This document shows, in pieces, positions 26,266-35,673 of a stretch of 64,000 nt of DNA. Numbering within the stretch: the first letter of the stretch is position 1; every line of letters begins with the position of its first letter. Origin of the DNA: Flavobacteriales bacterium (lineage in GTDB: Bacteria > Bacteroidota > Bacteroidia > Flavobacteriales_C > GCA-002722245); contig PBEC01000001.1 in NCBI GenBank assembly GCA_002717515.1, forward strand, positions 66,960 through 130,959. Reading direction: 5' to 3'. A program made the position numbers and the translations under genes. A model generated the notes under the pieces. The model searched no databases. It was not told where the DNA came from and saw nothing but the letters and a program-made list of their open reading frames with translations.

Positions 26266-27962
26266 ATTTTCAGCTGCATCGCTTCGGAAACATTTATTAA
26301 GTGGTCTCCAACTTTTTCACAAGCCATAAACAAATCTCTGTAGTGCATTGCAGATTTAAAATCATATTCTCCATTTTCTAATTCTTCAATGTGAGAAACT
26401 CTTAGTTTACTTTGAAGTTGGTTGTTTTGATTTTCCAAATCGATTGCTTCATCAATAGAGTTTGCTTTAAACTCATTATCAAGATGTTTTTGCACTACTA
26501 AAAATGTTTTGTCTATTAATTCAAAATAGCCGTAAAGTTTATTTCTTTGAGACTGTGTAAACCATATTTTATTGTCTCTCTTTTTTTCAAGCGTTAACGC
26601 CATTCTGAAATAGATGTCTCCAACTCTTTCAAGGTTGGATATTATTTTGTGAAGTGCTTGAATTCTTAAAGACATATTTTCAGTTAAAGCACCTTGTCCG
26701 ATTTTAACAAGGTATTTTGCGATTTCTTCTTCAAATCGATCGGTGACTTCTTCAAAGTTCTTGATTTTTCCCGCAATTTTTTGAAACGATTTATTATCGT
26801 TTTCTTTAACAAGATTTCTAATCAGGTTATTCATTTTTGAGGTAGTTCTTGCAAATTGTTTCACCTCTTTTTTCGCTTCCATTAGGGAAAGTTCATTTGA
26901 GGGTAAAAGTCCCTCACCGATATACCCTAGCTTAAATACTTCATCTTCTTCACCTTTTGATTTAACCATTTTTGTAGCTGTCTTAACTAGCCAAGGGATG
27001 AACCAAATTAAAAGTAAAACATTGGTAATGTTAAAAAGGGAATGAAAAATAGCAATTCCTGTTCCTCTACCCTCTGGTGATAGAATGTCTGTACTATCTC
27101 TCAAAATATTTTCATTTACCCATTGAATGATGGGAGGTAAATCAATAATGAAGCTAATCAAAAGAATCATCCATACAACACCTATGATATTGAAAAGAGA
27201 GTGAATTCTTGCCGCTCTTTTGGCATGGACGTTTGCAGGAATTGAAGCCAGCCAGGCAGTTATGGTGGTTCCTATATTTTCTCCCAATACCATTGCTGCA
27301 GCAATTTCAAAAGGAATAATTCCACTGACTGCTAATGTAATGGTTAAAGCCATGGCTGCACTTGAGGATTGGAGTATTACTGCAATTAAGGTACCTACAC
27401 CAACAAAAAGAATATTTGAAAAAAAGCCACCATCAGCATAAGCTTGCAAGAAATTTAATACTTCAGGATTGTTTTTTAAATCCGGAACAGCATCTTTCAT
27501 TTCATGCAACCCCCAAAACAAAATGGCAAAACCTAAAATAAATTCACCATAAAATTTAATTTTTTTTCTTTTTGCAAAAAGCATAGGTACTGAAAGAGCA
27601 ATTAGCGGCAGACAGGCGGCGCTAATGTTAATGTCAAAACCTACTTTATCAATAATCCAAGCAGTGATGGTTGTGCCTATATTTGCCCCTAAGAGTATAC
27701 CTGCTGATTGCGTAAGCGAAACTAAACCTGCGTTAACAAAACTTACAGTCATTACAGTTGTTGCTGAAGAGGATTGTACAAGAGTAGTTACCATAAAACC
27801 AGATACAACACCAAGAAAGTTGTTTTTGGTCATGGCACCAAGAATTTTTTTAAGGCTACCACCTGCCGCCTTTTGTATTCCATCGCTCATCATTTTCATT
27901 CCGAAAATGAAAAAAGCTAATGCACCTAAAATACTTAGTATGTCTAAAATTTCTACATTCAT
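26262..27962 (-). CDS. Na+/phosphate cotransporter family protein with PhoU-like C-terminus
   Basis: The product has 566 residues. Residues 1-320 hold two inverted Na/Pi repeats, each with the signature Gln-Ser-Ser-Ser-Ala (TLVQSSSATTVMTVSFVNAG and VILQSSSAAMALTITLAVSG) and GANIGTTITAWI / GENIGTTITAWL. Residues about 350-566 form PhoU-like helices with LERVGDIY and CEKVGDHLIN. It imports phosphate with sodium across the inner membrane. It is divergent from a PhoB/PhoR-like pair across a 336-nt gap, which suggests phosphate control, although I did not identify a Pho box. Confidence 0.92.
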   Translation of the reverse strand: MNVEILDILSILGALAFFIFGMKMMSDGIQKAAGGSLKKILGAMTKNNFLGVVSGFMVTTLVQSSSATTVMTVSFVNAGLVSLTQSAGILLGANIGTTITAWIIDKVGFDINISAACLPLIALSVPMLFAKRKKIKFYGEFILGFAILFWGLHEMKDAVPDLKNNPEVLNFLQAYADGGFFSNILFVGVGTLIAVILQSSSAAMALTITLAVSGIIPFEIAAAMVLGENIGTTITAWLASIPANVHAKRAARIHSLFNIIGVVWMILLISFIIDLPPIIQWVNENILRDSTDILSPEGRGTGIAIFHSLFNITNVLLLIWFIPWLVKTATKMVKSKGEEDEVFKLGYIGEGLLPSNELSLMEAKKEVKQFARTTSKMNNLIRNLVKENDNKSFQKIAGKIKNFEEVTDRFEEEIAKYLVKIGQGALTENMSLRIQALHKIISNLERVGDIYFRMALTLEKKRDNKIWFTQSQRNKLYGYFELIDKTFLVVQKHLDNEFKANSIDEAIDLENQNNQLQSKLRVSHIEELENGEYDFKSAMHYRDLFMACEKVGDHLINVSEAMQLKI

Positions 27963-28298
27963 TATCCTTTCAAATTAAGCACAGCATGATTGTAATATCA
28001 ATAGCACGTGCAACTTACACGTTTCAGAATGCAAAAATACGGAAAGTACGTGAATGTTTGGGGATTAAATTTGTAAACAAAAGGTTAATCTTCCTAAAAA
28101 GATACTTTTTAGACTAAAAACATCAATCAAAAAATTGATTTTCAAAAACTTATGTGTTTTTTTTTAGAAAAATCATTCTTTTAGTTTGGTTTGAATTAGT
28201 TCATTAAGTTAGAAGGTTTAACAATTAAGATAGGTATTAATAAATTGGTATATGATTATAGATAGAAGGATTAAATTTATTTTCAATAAATTAGGTTC
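27963..28298. other. Gene-free divergent regulatory region
   Basis: This 336-nt region lies between the Na/Pi transporter and the response regulator. No convincing gene is present. It holds TATTTTTG on the minus strand (28039-28032), an exact -7 match without a clear -33 partner. It also holds a 15-bp odd palindrome TTTTTAG-A-CTAAAAA at 28106-28120 and the dyad AATCAA / TTGATT at 28125-28140. Either dyad could be an operator. Confidence 0.5.
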
Positions 28299-28988
28299 AT
28301 GGAGGAAACAAAAATATTAATTGTTGACGACGAGAAAGATATATTAGAATTTGTCGGATATAATCTAGAGAATGAAGGCTATACTGTAAAAAAGGCAAAT
28401 AATGGTTATGAGGCGATTGAATTAAACAATTCTTTTAAACCCGATATAATTATACTTGATGTAATGATGCCCGACCTGGACGGTATTGAAACTTGTTATC
28501 AAATTAAACAGGATACAGGAAATAATAATCCTAAAATAATTTTCTTAACGGCTCGTTCAGAAGATTATTCCGAAATTTCAGGATTGGAGGCAGGTGCTGA
28601 TGATTATATAACGAAACCTGTTAGACCTCGTGTTTTGTTGAGTAGGATAAAGGCAATCATGAGAAGAGGTCAACAAAATGAAGAGGTTAAACCAAAAGTC
28701 AGTTATGGGGAGTTTACAATTGACTGGGATAAATATATTGTTGTAAAAAATGATGAGGCCAGAACATTGCCAAGAAAAGAAATGGAGCTTTTTGGTTTAC
28801 TTTTTTCATCTCCAGGAAAGGTGTTTGATCGGGAAACGATAATGAAACGAGTTTGGGGGTCTGAAGTTGTTGTTGGTGATCGAACGATTGATGTTCATAT
28901 CAGAAAGTTAAGAGAGAAGTTTGGTGAACATTATTTCGAAACAGTGAAGGGTGTTGGGTACAAATTTGTGTCGCCTGATCATGTTTAA
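28299..28988 (+). CDS. PhoB/OmpR-type response regulator
   Basis: The product has 229 residues. The receiver domain shows acidic residues near position 10 (LIVDDEKD), the phosphoacceptor Asp in IIILDVMMPDLDG, a Thr/Ala switch (FLTARS) and a Lys in ADDYITKPVRP. The winged-helix DNA-binding domain includes PRKEMELFGLL, GKVFDRETIMKRVWG, and DRTIDVHIRKLREKFG. It is paired with the downstream kinase (8-nt overlap) and is divergent from the Na/Pi transporter, so a phosphate-related role like PhoB is plausible but not proved. Confidence 0.93.
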   Translation: MEETKILIVDDEKDILEFVGYNLENEGYTVKKANNGYEAIELNNSFKPDIIILDVMMPDLDGIETCYQIKQDTGNNNPKIIFLTARSEDYSEISGLEAGADDYITKPVRPRVLLSRIKAIMRRGQQNEEVKPKVSYGEFTIDWDKYIVVKNDEARTLPRKEMELFGLLFSSPGKVFDRETIMKRVWGSEVVVGDRTIDVHIRKLREKFGEHYFETVKGVGYKFVSPDHV

Positions 28989-30000
28989 AAAAACCCTGCA
29001 TATTACTCTTTTTTTTAGTGCATTTGGATTTTTGCTCCTTTTGTCCATATTGCTATTGGTTACGGACGTTACTTTTTTCAAAGTATTGCTCATTTCTTCG
29101 CTCATAGGCATTATTTTATTTTTTACTTCTCAAATTTTATTGGATAAATTCATTTTTGGAAGAATGAATCTGTTGTTCGATAAAATATTGAATATAACCT
29201 ATGAAAGGAAGGTGTTAAACCTTCTGGAAGACCCTTTTGATTTAATCGATTCAAAAGTAAATATTTATTTAGAGAAGCAGGAAAAAGAAGAAGAAACATT
29301 AAATGAACAACAGAAATTTAGAAGAGAGTACATTGGTAACATTGCACACGAATTGAAAACACCAATTTTTACTGCCCAAGGATATATTCTTACTTTACTG
29401 GACGGAGGTCTTGAAGATGAAAGAATAAATAGGGATTATCTTAAGCGTGCAGATAAAAGTATAGAAAGAATAATCGATCTTTTGGATGATTTGGATTTGA
29501 TTACAAAATTAGATTCAGGAGAATTTCCATTAGAAATTGAAACCTTTGATTTGGTTCAGTTGTGCAATGAAGTAATTGACTCCCTTGAATTGAAAGGAAA
29601 GGAACGAGATATAAAAATTGGTTACTTAAGAGTTCCCAAAAGACAAGTTTTTGTCGATGCAGACAGAAATCGAATTTTTCAGGTTCTGTCTAATTTAATT
29701 GTGAATGCTATAAAATATGGTAGAGACGGTGGTAGTGTAGATATTAGTTTTAATATCATGAGTGAACAGTATGTTTTAGTTGAGGTAATTGATGATGGAC
29801 TTGGAATAGACGAAGATAATTTGCTTAAAATTTTCCAAAGATTCTACAGAGTGGATAAAAGTGGAGGTAGAAAGTTTGGAGGTTCCGGTTTAGGACTTTC
29901 AATAGTTAAACACATTTTAGAGGCTCATGAACAAACATTGAATGTGAATAGTAAAGTAGGTGTTGGATCCACTTTTTCATTTACTTTAAAATTAGCATAA
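28981..30000 (+). CDS. PhoR-like membrane histidine kinase
   Basis: The start chosen is the ATG at 28981, which overlaps the regulator stop (ATGTTTAA) and gives 339 residues; an upstream non-ATG start in frame is less likely. Two hydrophobic segments at about 7-28 and 32-52 are separated by only a few residues, so there is almost no periplasmic sensor. The phosphoacceptor box is YIGNIAHELKTPIFTAQGYI. N, G1 and G2 boxes follow: LSNLIVNAIKYG, DDGLGID and GGSGLGLSIVKHILEAH. The lack of an external sensor fits PhoR-like kinases that read transporter state inside the cell. Confidence 0.92.
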   Translation: MFKKTLHITLFFSAFGFLLLLSILLLVTDVTFFKVLLISSLIGIILFFTSQILLDKFIFGRMNLLFDKILNITYERKVLNLLEDPFDLIDSKVNIYLEKQEKEEETLNEQQKFRREYIGNIAHELKTPIFTAQGYILTLLDGGLEDERINRDYLKRADKSIERIIDLLDDLDLITKLDSGEFPLEIETFDLVQLCNEVIDSLELKGKERDIKIGYLRVPKRQVFVDADRNRIFQVLSNLIVNAIKYGRDGGSVDISFNIMSEQYVLVEVIDDGLGIDEDNLLKIFQRFYRVDKSGGRKFGGSGLGLSIVKHILEAHEQTLNVNSKVGVGSTFSFTLKLA

Positions 30001-30090
30001 AGTTAAAAATAAACAGTTTTTAACGGAGTATTCTAATTGTATTTACCCTGCTGTTTTTAAGAATAAATTAAGTAGTTTTACCGCACATAA

Positions 30091-31068
30091 ATGATATCTG
30101 TTGAGTCAATAAAGGCCCCAATTGCCGAGGAAATGTCCCTTTTTGAAAAAAAATTTAAAGAGGCTATGAAAGGGAATGCCCCTTTGTTGGATAAAATCAC
30201 TCATTATATTGTAAAGCGAAAGGGAAAGCAAATGAGACCTATGTTTGTTTTTTTGGCTGCGAATTTATGTGGAGGTGTCTCGGAGAGAAGTTATAGAGCA
30301 GCTAATTTGATTGAAATGATTCATACTGCAACATTGGTGCACGATGATGTTGTAGATGATGCAAACAAAAGGAGGGGGTTTTTCTCCGTAAATGCACTTT
30401 GGAAAAATAAAATTGCGGTTTTGGTGGGAGATTTTTTACTGAGTAAAGGATTACAGTTGGCAGCACAACATAAGGATTATGATTTTCTTGAAATTATCTC
30501 AGAGGTTACTAAACAAATGAGTGAAGGAGAGTTGCTCCAAATAGAAAAGGCTCGACGACTGGATATTAAGGAAGATATTTATTTTGAAATTATTCGTCAA
30601 AAAACAGCGACTTTAATTGCTGCATGTTGTGCAACGGGGGCTTCTTCAGCTGGGGCAAATGAAGATGAGGTTGAAAGGTTACGATTGTTGGGAGAAAAAA
30701 TAGGAATCGCTTTTCAAATTAAAGACGATTTATTCGATTATGAATCTTCTGTATCTCTAATCGGAAAGCCGGTTGGAATTGACATCAAAGAGCGTAAAAT
30801 GACGTTGCCTTTAATTTATGCCTTAAATAATTCATCTAAAAAAGATAAGCGATGGATGATCAACATTGTCAAAAATCGAAATGAAGATCAAAAAATGGTT
30901 ACTCAGTTGATTGAAAAAGTAAAAGTCTCTGGAGGCATTGAGTATACAAAAAAGAAAATGTATCAGTTTCGAGAAGAAGCAATGGGAATTATTAAAACTT
31001 ATCCCGACACTCCGTCACGACAAAGTTTAATCGACTTGATATTGTACACTACTGAACGAAATAAGTAA
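30091..31068 (+). CDS. Long-chain trans-polyprenyl diphosphate synthase
   Basis: The product has 325 residues. It elongates allylic diphosphates with IPP to make the side chain of menaquinone (octaprenyl-, heptaprenyl- or similar synthase). Both aspartate-rich motifs are intact: the first in LVHDDVVDDANKRRG and the second in IAFQIKDDLFDYES, with GKQMRPMFVFLAAN upstream. The residues before the first motif that set chain length do not give a clear prediction. It is a single gene converging on rlmN. Confidence 0.92.
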   Translation: MISVESIKAPIAEEMSLFEKKFKEAMKGNAPLLDKITHYIVKRKGKQMRPMFVFLAANLCGGVSERSYRAANLIEMIHTATLVHDDVVDDANKRRGFFSVNALWKNKIAVLVGDFLLSKGLQLAAQHKDYDFLEIISEVTKQMSEGELLQIEKARRLDIKEDIYFEIIRQKTATLIAACCATGASSAGANEDEVERLRLLGEKIGIAFQIKDDLFDYESSVSLIGKPVGIDIKERKMTLPLIYALNNSSKKDKRWMINIVKNRNEDQKMVTQLIEKVKVSGGIEYTKKKMYQFREEAMGIIKTYPDTPSRQSLIDLILYTTERNK

Positions 31069-31075
31069 AAAGGGG

Positions 31076-32113
31076 TTAATGTTTGTTCGCCAATTGACCA
31101 CATGCTGCATCGATATCTTTACCTCTTGATCTCCGTACATTCACAACTAAACCTTTATCTTCTAAAGACTTGACAAATGCATCTAAACGTTCAGGCGTTG
31201 TTTGTTGAAATTCACCGTCATCGATAGGGTTGTATTCAATGATGTTTATTTTACAAGGTAAATTTTTAGAAAAATCGGCTAATTCCAATGCGTCTTCAAT
31301 GGAGTCGTTAAAATCTTTAAAAACGATGTATTCGAAAGTTACTCGTGTTCCAGTTTTGTTGTAAAAATATTTTAAAGCTTCTGATAAAGAGTCCAACGAG
31401 TTGTGCTCGTTTATCGGCATAATTTTATTACGTTTTTTATCGTTTGCGGCATGCAGGGACAAAGCCAAATTAAATTTAACTTCATCATCTCCAAGTTTTT
31501 TAATCATCTTTGCGATTCCAGCCGTAGAAACTGTAATTCTTTTTGGAGACATTCCCAAGCCCTCATCTGATGTTATTTTTTCGATGGACCTCATCATTCC
31601 TTTATAATTCAACAAAGGTTCTCCCATGCCCATATAGACAATATTGGTTAGAGGTGATTTGTAATTCTGTTCTGCTTGTTTTTTTATGTGGACAACTTGA
31701 TCAAATATTTCGTCAAAGTCAATGTTTCTTAATCGATTTAATTTTCCTGTAGCACAAAATTTGCAGGTTAGACTACATCCAACTTGTGATGAGATACAGG
31801 CAGTCATTCTGTCTGATGCAGGAATTAAAACACCTTCCACAACATTTCCATCCGATAGTTGGAAAGCATTTTTTATCGTTCGATCTGAACTGATTTGACT
31901 GGATTTTATTGTAACTGAAGGGATTAAAAAGTTTTCTTTTAATTTTTCCCTAGTTTTAACAGATAGGTTGGTCATCTCATCAAAGCTTTGCACGGATTTT
32001 TTCCAAATCCATTCATGTACTTGTTTTGCCCTGAAGACTTTTTCACCAATTTCAATAAAAAAAGGTTTCAATTCTTCAATCGATAAATGTCGTATGTTTT
32101 GTTTATTGTTCAT
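31076..32113 (-). CDS. rlmN: Dual-specificity RNA methyltransferase RlmN
   Basis: The start is the ATG at 32113 (345 residues); an in-frame TTG upstream is unlikely. It is a radical SAM enzyme that methylates C2 of A2503 in 23S rRNA and A37 in some tRNAs. The iron-sulfur motif is GCSLTCKFCATG, followed by YMGMGEPLLNY and the C-terminal catalytic Cys in ACGQL. An exact -7 box lies 9 nt before the start, so the leader is very short. It is divergent from a small lipoprotein and metG. Confidence 0.95.
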   Translation of the reverse strand: MNNKQNIRHLSIEELKPFFIEIGEKVFRAKQVHEWIWKKSVQSFDEMTNLSVKTREKLKENFLIPSVTIKSSQISSDRTIKNAFQLSDGNVVEGVLIPASDRMTACISSQVGCSLTCKFCATGKLNRLRNIDFDEIFDQVVHIKKQAEQNYKSPLTNIVYMGMGEPLLNYKGMMRSIEKITSDEGLGMSPKRITVSTAGIAKMIKKLGDDEVKFNLALSLHAANDKKRNKIMPINEHNSLDSLSEALKYFYNKTGTRVTFEYIVFKDFNDSIEDALELADFSKNLPCKINIIEYNPIDDGEFQQTTPERLDAFVKSLEDKGLVVNVRRSRGKDIDAACGQLANKH

Positions 32114-32122
32114 TAATCTTTG

Positions 32123-32154
32123 CAAAGTTAAGTTATTATAGTTTGTAGGTCAAT
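32123..32154 (-). promoter_or_regulatory. Predicted promoter of rlmN
   Basis: Minus strand: ATTG (32154-32151), a 20-nt spacer, TAACTTTG (32130-32123). The -7 box is an exact TAnnTTTG match and ends 9 nt before the ATG. Confidence 0.5.
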
Positions 32155-32195
32155 TTCATTTTTTAAATGAAGATTTAAGATGTAATTTTACCAGT

Positions 32196-32351
32196 ATGAA
32201 AATATTGAGTAAAATTATAACCATACTTATTTTCTCAGGAATTTTTCTTTCTTCTTGTAAGGCTCCCCCTTTGGGGACATATGTTGATCCCTTATATTTA
32301 GATGATGAAAATCCTGATGCGAATAAAGATTCATCGAGAAAAAAGAAATAA
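32196..32351 (+). CDS. Very small lipoprotein (51 residues)
   Basis: The ATG at 32196 opens a 51-codon frame ending at TAA 32351. The product has a classical lipoprotein signal peptide (basic start, hydrophobic core ILIFSGIFLSSC), so about 31 residues remain after processing: CKAPPLGTYVDPLYLDDENP, then a Lys/Arg/Ser-rich end. It lies 23 nt upstream of metG in the same orientation and may share its transcript. The clear signal peptide makes it likely to be real, but its function is unknown. Confidence 0.7.
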   Translation: MKILSKIITILIFSGIFLSSCKAPPLGTYVDPLYLDDENPDANKDSSRKKK

Positions 32352-32374
32352 TCCAACTTAATCAAATTTATTCA

Positions 32375-34417
32375 ATGTCTGACAGATATACGGTTACTAC
32401 GGCACTTCCATACGCTAATGGGCCTCTTCACTTAGGTCACGTTGCAGGCGTTTATATACCCGCTGATATATATGTAAGATATCTTCGTGCCAACAATAAA
32501 GATGTAGTTTTTATTGGAGGAACTGATGAACATGGTGTTCCGATTTCCATTAAGGCTAAAAATGAGGGCGTTTCGCCAAAAGAAATAGTTGATCGATATC
32601 ATAACATTATTAAAAAATCTTTAGAAGGTTTAGGCATTTCTCTTGATTTTTTTGGTCAAACCTCTTCTTCGAATCATTATGATGTTGCGACGGAATGGTT
32701 TCAAAAATTGCACAAAGACGGTGTTTTTTCTGAAGAAGTTTTACAACAGTATTACGATGAGGAAAATAAGCAATTCCTTGCGGATAGATACATTACAGGA
32801 ACCTGTCCAAGCTGTAAAGATGAAGGTGCTTACGGTGACCAATGTGAAAAATGCGGAGCCTCTCTTAGTCCTACGGAATTGATTAATCCAAAATCTGCAT
32901 TGAGTGGAAATAAGCCTGTGTTAAAAGAAACTAAGCATTGGTATCTTCCTTTGAACAATTTTGAACCTTGGTTAAAAGAATGGATTGAAAAGAAAAAAAA
33001 CCTTTTAAAAGCTAATGTTTATGGTCAAGTTAGGTCATGGCTTGATGAAGGTTTACGCCCTCGAGCAATTACTAGAGATTTAGAATGGGGAGTTCCAGTT
33101 CCAGTTAAAGGTGGAGATGGAAAAGTTTTATATGTTTGGTTTGATGCGCCGATTGGTTATGTTTCGTTTACTAAAGAATTTTTAGAAAATGATCCAAAAA
33201 GAAATTGGGAAGATTATTGGAAAAAAGATGGAGGATCTAAGCTTATTCATTTTTTGGGGAAGGATAATATAGTTTTCCATTCTATAATTTTTCCAAGTAT
33301 GTTAAAGTCAATGGGTGATTATATATTACCGGAAAATGTTCCTGCAAATGAGTTTTTGAATTTAGAAGGGGATAAGTTTTCAACTTCAAAGAACTGGGCT
33401 GTTTGGTTGGACGATTACTTACAAGATTTTCCTGATAAAACGGATTTACTCAGGTACGTTTTATGCTCCATTTTACCCGAACAAAAAGACGCTGATTTTA
33501 CATGGGCTGATTTTGTAGCAAAAAATAATAATGAGTTGGTCAACAATTTTGCAAACTTTGTTCATAGGTCACTTGTTCTCACAAATAAATATTGGGGAGG
33601 AATTGTTCCCGCTCAAGGAGAATTAACAGATTTTGATAAAGAAATTCTTGAAGAGTTAAAAAAATATCCGTTTAAAATATCTGATAGTATTGAAAAACAT
33701 AGATATAAGGAGGCTCTTTCGCATTTAATGAAATTATCTGCCCTTGGGAATAAATATCTTACTGAAACCGAGCCGTGGCAACATATAAAAGAAGATGAGG
33801 GAAGAGTAAAAACAATTTTGAATATTTCCCTTCAGGTTACAGCTGCTTTAGGTGTTTTATCAGGTCCTTTTTTACCAAAAACATCAGAAAAATTGCTTGC
33901 AATGCTCAACTTAACGTCTCTCAAATGGACGGATGTTTCGATAAATAATATAGCAGCTGGTCATAAAATTAATGAAGGGGTTCATTTGTTTAAGAGAATG
34001 GATGAGAAAATAATTCAGGAACAAAGAGAAAAATTAGAAAAAGCGAAGCACGAAGCGGAGATTTTAAATCAAAAGATGGAACCACAAAAGGAAACGACTA
34101 CATTTGACGAATTTCAAAAAATGGATATAAGAGTTGGGACAATTGTTGAAGCTCATAAAATTAAGAAGGCCAAAAAATTACTCAAATTAAAAGTAGATAC
34201 CGGAATTGATCAAAGAACTGTTGTTTCAGGAATAGCTCAATTTTTTGAACCGGAGGACATAGTTGGAAAACAAGTTTCAATTTTGATAAATCTTGCCCCA
34301 AGAACCATGTTGGGGATAGAATCAGAGGGTATGATTTTAATGGCGGAAAACAATCAAGGAGAGTTACAATTTGTTTCCCCCGGTTCACCTTTTGAAAATG
34401 GGGCTATAATTGCTTAA
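32375..34417 (+). CDS. metG: Methionyl-tRNA synthetase
   Basis: The product has 680 residues. It charges tRNA-Met. The class I signature is PYANGPLHLGHVAG, and the KMSKS-type loop is GDKFSTSKNWAVWLD. A zinc knuckle CPSCKDEGAYGDQCEKCG inserts in the connective domain. The C-terminal region from about 580 (FDEFQKMDIRVGTIVEAHKI) is an EMAP/tRNA-binding OB fold, used for dimerisation and tRNA capture. The length agrees with the long bacterial form. Confidence 0.97.
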   Translation: MSDRYTVTTALPYANGPLHLGHVAGVYIPADIYVRYLRANNKDVVFIGGTDEHGVPISIKAKNEGVSPKEIVDRYHNIIKKSLEGLGISLDFFGQTSSSNHYDVATEWFQKLHKDGVFSEEVLQQYYDEENKQFLADRYITGTCPSCKDEGAYGDQCEKCGASLSPTELINPKSALSGNKPVLKETKHWYLPLNNFEPWLKEWIEKKKNLLKANVYGQVRSWLDEGLRPRAITRDLEWGVPVPVKGGDGKVLYVWFDAPIGYVSFTKEFLENDPKRNWEDYWKKDGGSKLIHFLGKDNIVFHSIIFPSMLKSMGDYILPENVPANEFLNLEGDKFSTSKNWAVWLDDYLQDFPDKTDLLRYVLCSILPEQKDADFTWADFVAKNNNELVNNFANFVHRSLVLTNKYWGGIVPAQGELTDFDKEILEELKKYPFKISDSIEKHRYKEALSHLMKLSALGNKYLTETEPWQHIKEDEGRVKTILNISLQVTAALGVLSGPFLPKTSEKLLAMLNLTSLKWTDVSINNIAAGHKINEGVHLFKRMDEKIIQEQREKLEKAKHEAEILNQKMEPQKETTTFDEFQKMDIRVGTIVEAHKIKKAKKLLKLKVDTGIDQRTVVSGIAQFFEPEDIVGKQVSILINLAPRTMLGIESEGMILMAENNQGELQFVSPGSPFENGAIIA

Positions 34418-34521
34418 ATTGTATCCTTAATGTAAAAGCGGAATATTGGAAAATTTAGATATCGATATTTCAAATTCAAAATTTAAAACACAATTGTCTC
34501 TTATTATTACTAATTTTTACA

Positions 34522-35670
34522 ATGAGTAAATTCGGAACAAAGGCCATTCATGCTGGTGCAGAACCAGATTCGGCGACTGGCGCTATAATGACTCCCATCT
34601 ACCAAACTAGTACATACATACAAAATGCTCCTGGAGAACATAAAGGTTATGAGTATTCAAGAACATTAAATCCAACACGGCATGCATTGGAGAAAAATTT
34701 AGCCGCATTAGAAAATGGAAATTATGGACTTGCTTTCTCAAGTGGTTTAGCAGCCATGGATGCTCTATTAAAAACATTTAAACCCGGTGATGAAATTATT
34801 TCATCAAATGATTTATATGGAGGTTCTTATCGTTTGTTTACTAAAATTTTTTCCGATTTAGGTCTCAAGTTTCGCTTTGTAGAAATGGATGAAATTAGTA
34901 AGGTTGAATCCTTAATCAATGCTTATACCAAAATGATTTGGATTGAGACTCCAACAAACCCAATGATGAATATTATTGATATTAAGGCAGTTTCTAATCT
35001 TGCAATAAAACACAATATTTTGTCGGCTGTTGATAATACTTTCTCGTCTCCTTATTTACAGAATCCTTTGGATTTAGGAGCGGATGTTGTTGTTCATAGT
35101 ATCACAAAGTTTATTGCTGGACATAGTGATGTAGTAATGGGTGCAATTGTTTTAAATGATGACACATTAGCCAATAAGTTATATTTTATCCAAAATTCAT
35201 GTGGCGCTGTTCCTGGTCCTCAGGATTGTTTTTTAGTATTAAGAGGAATAAAAACTTTACACGTTAGAATGGATCGTCATTGTCAAAATGCGATTCAGGT
35301 GGCATCTTTTTTAAAGAATCATCCTAAGGTGGAAAGTGTTTTCTATCCTGGTTTATCCTCGCATCCAAATCACGAGGTTGCAGTAAGTCAAATGAATGAT
35401 TTCGGAGGAATGATTTCATTTATTACCAAGGGAAACAGGATAGAAGATGCAAAAAAAGTGATTACAAGTACTAAAATTTTTAGTTTAGCAGAATCCTTAG
35501 GGGGCGTAGAGTCATTGTGTGGTCATCCCGCTACTATGACACATGCCGCCATACCAAAGGAAGAAAGAGAAAAGTCAGGTGTTGTTGATGCTTTAATTCG
35601 ATTAAGTGTTGGTATTGAAGATGTGGAAGATTTAATTGAAGATTTAAGTCAAGCACTAGAAAAAATATAG
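34522..35670 (+). CDS. Trans-sulfuration PLP enzyme (cystathionine gamma-synthase/lyase type)
   Basis: The product has 382 residues. It is a PLP enzyme of the Cys/Met metabolism family. Features: MTPIYQTSTYIQNAPGEHKGYEYSR at the N-terminus, the FSSGLAAMDALL cofactor loop, DNTFSSPYLQNPL, the Schiff-base Lys in VHSITKFIAGHSDVVMG, and SLAESLGGVESLCGHPATMTHA near the end. Synthase and lyase cannot be separated by eye, so MetB- or MetC-like function in methionine or cysteine synthesis is left open. The K+ regulator gene starts 3 nt after its stop. Confidence 0.9.
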   Translation: MSKFGTKAIHAGAEPDSATGAIMTPIYQTSTYIQNAPGEHKGYEYSRTLNPTRHALEKNLAALENGNYGLAFSSGLAAMDALLKTFKPGDEIISSNDLYGGSYRLFTKIFSDLGLKFRFVEMDEISKVESLINAYTKMIWIETPTNPMMNIIDIKAVSNLAIKHNILSAVDNTFSSPYLQNPLDLGADVVVHSITKFIAGHSDVVMGAIVLNDDTLANKLYFIQNSCGAVPGPQDCFLVLRGIKTLHVRMDRHCQNAIQVASFLKNHPKVESVFYPGLSSHPNHEVAVSQMNDFGGMISFITKGNRIEDAKKVITSTKIFSLAESLGGVESLCGHPATMTHAAIPKEEREKSGVVDALIRLSVGIEDVEDLIEDLSQALEKI

Positions 35671-35673
35671 ATT

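Noticed and set aside
27625-27978. A 117-codon open frame opposite the Na/Pi transporter
   Set aside because: It overlaps the conserved first transporter repeat and has no recognisable domain.
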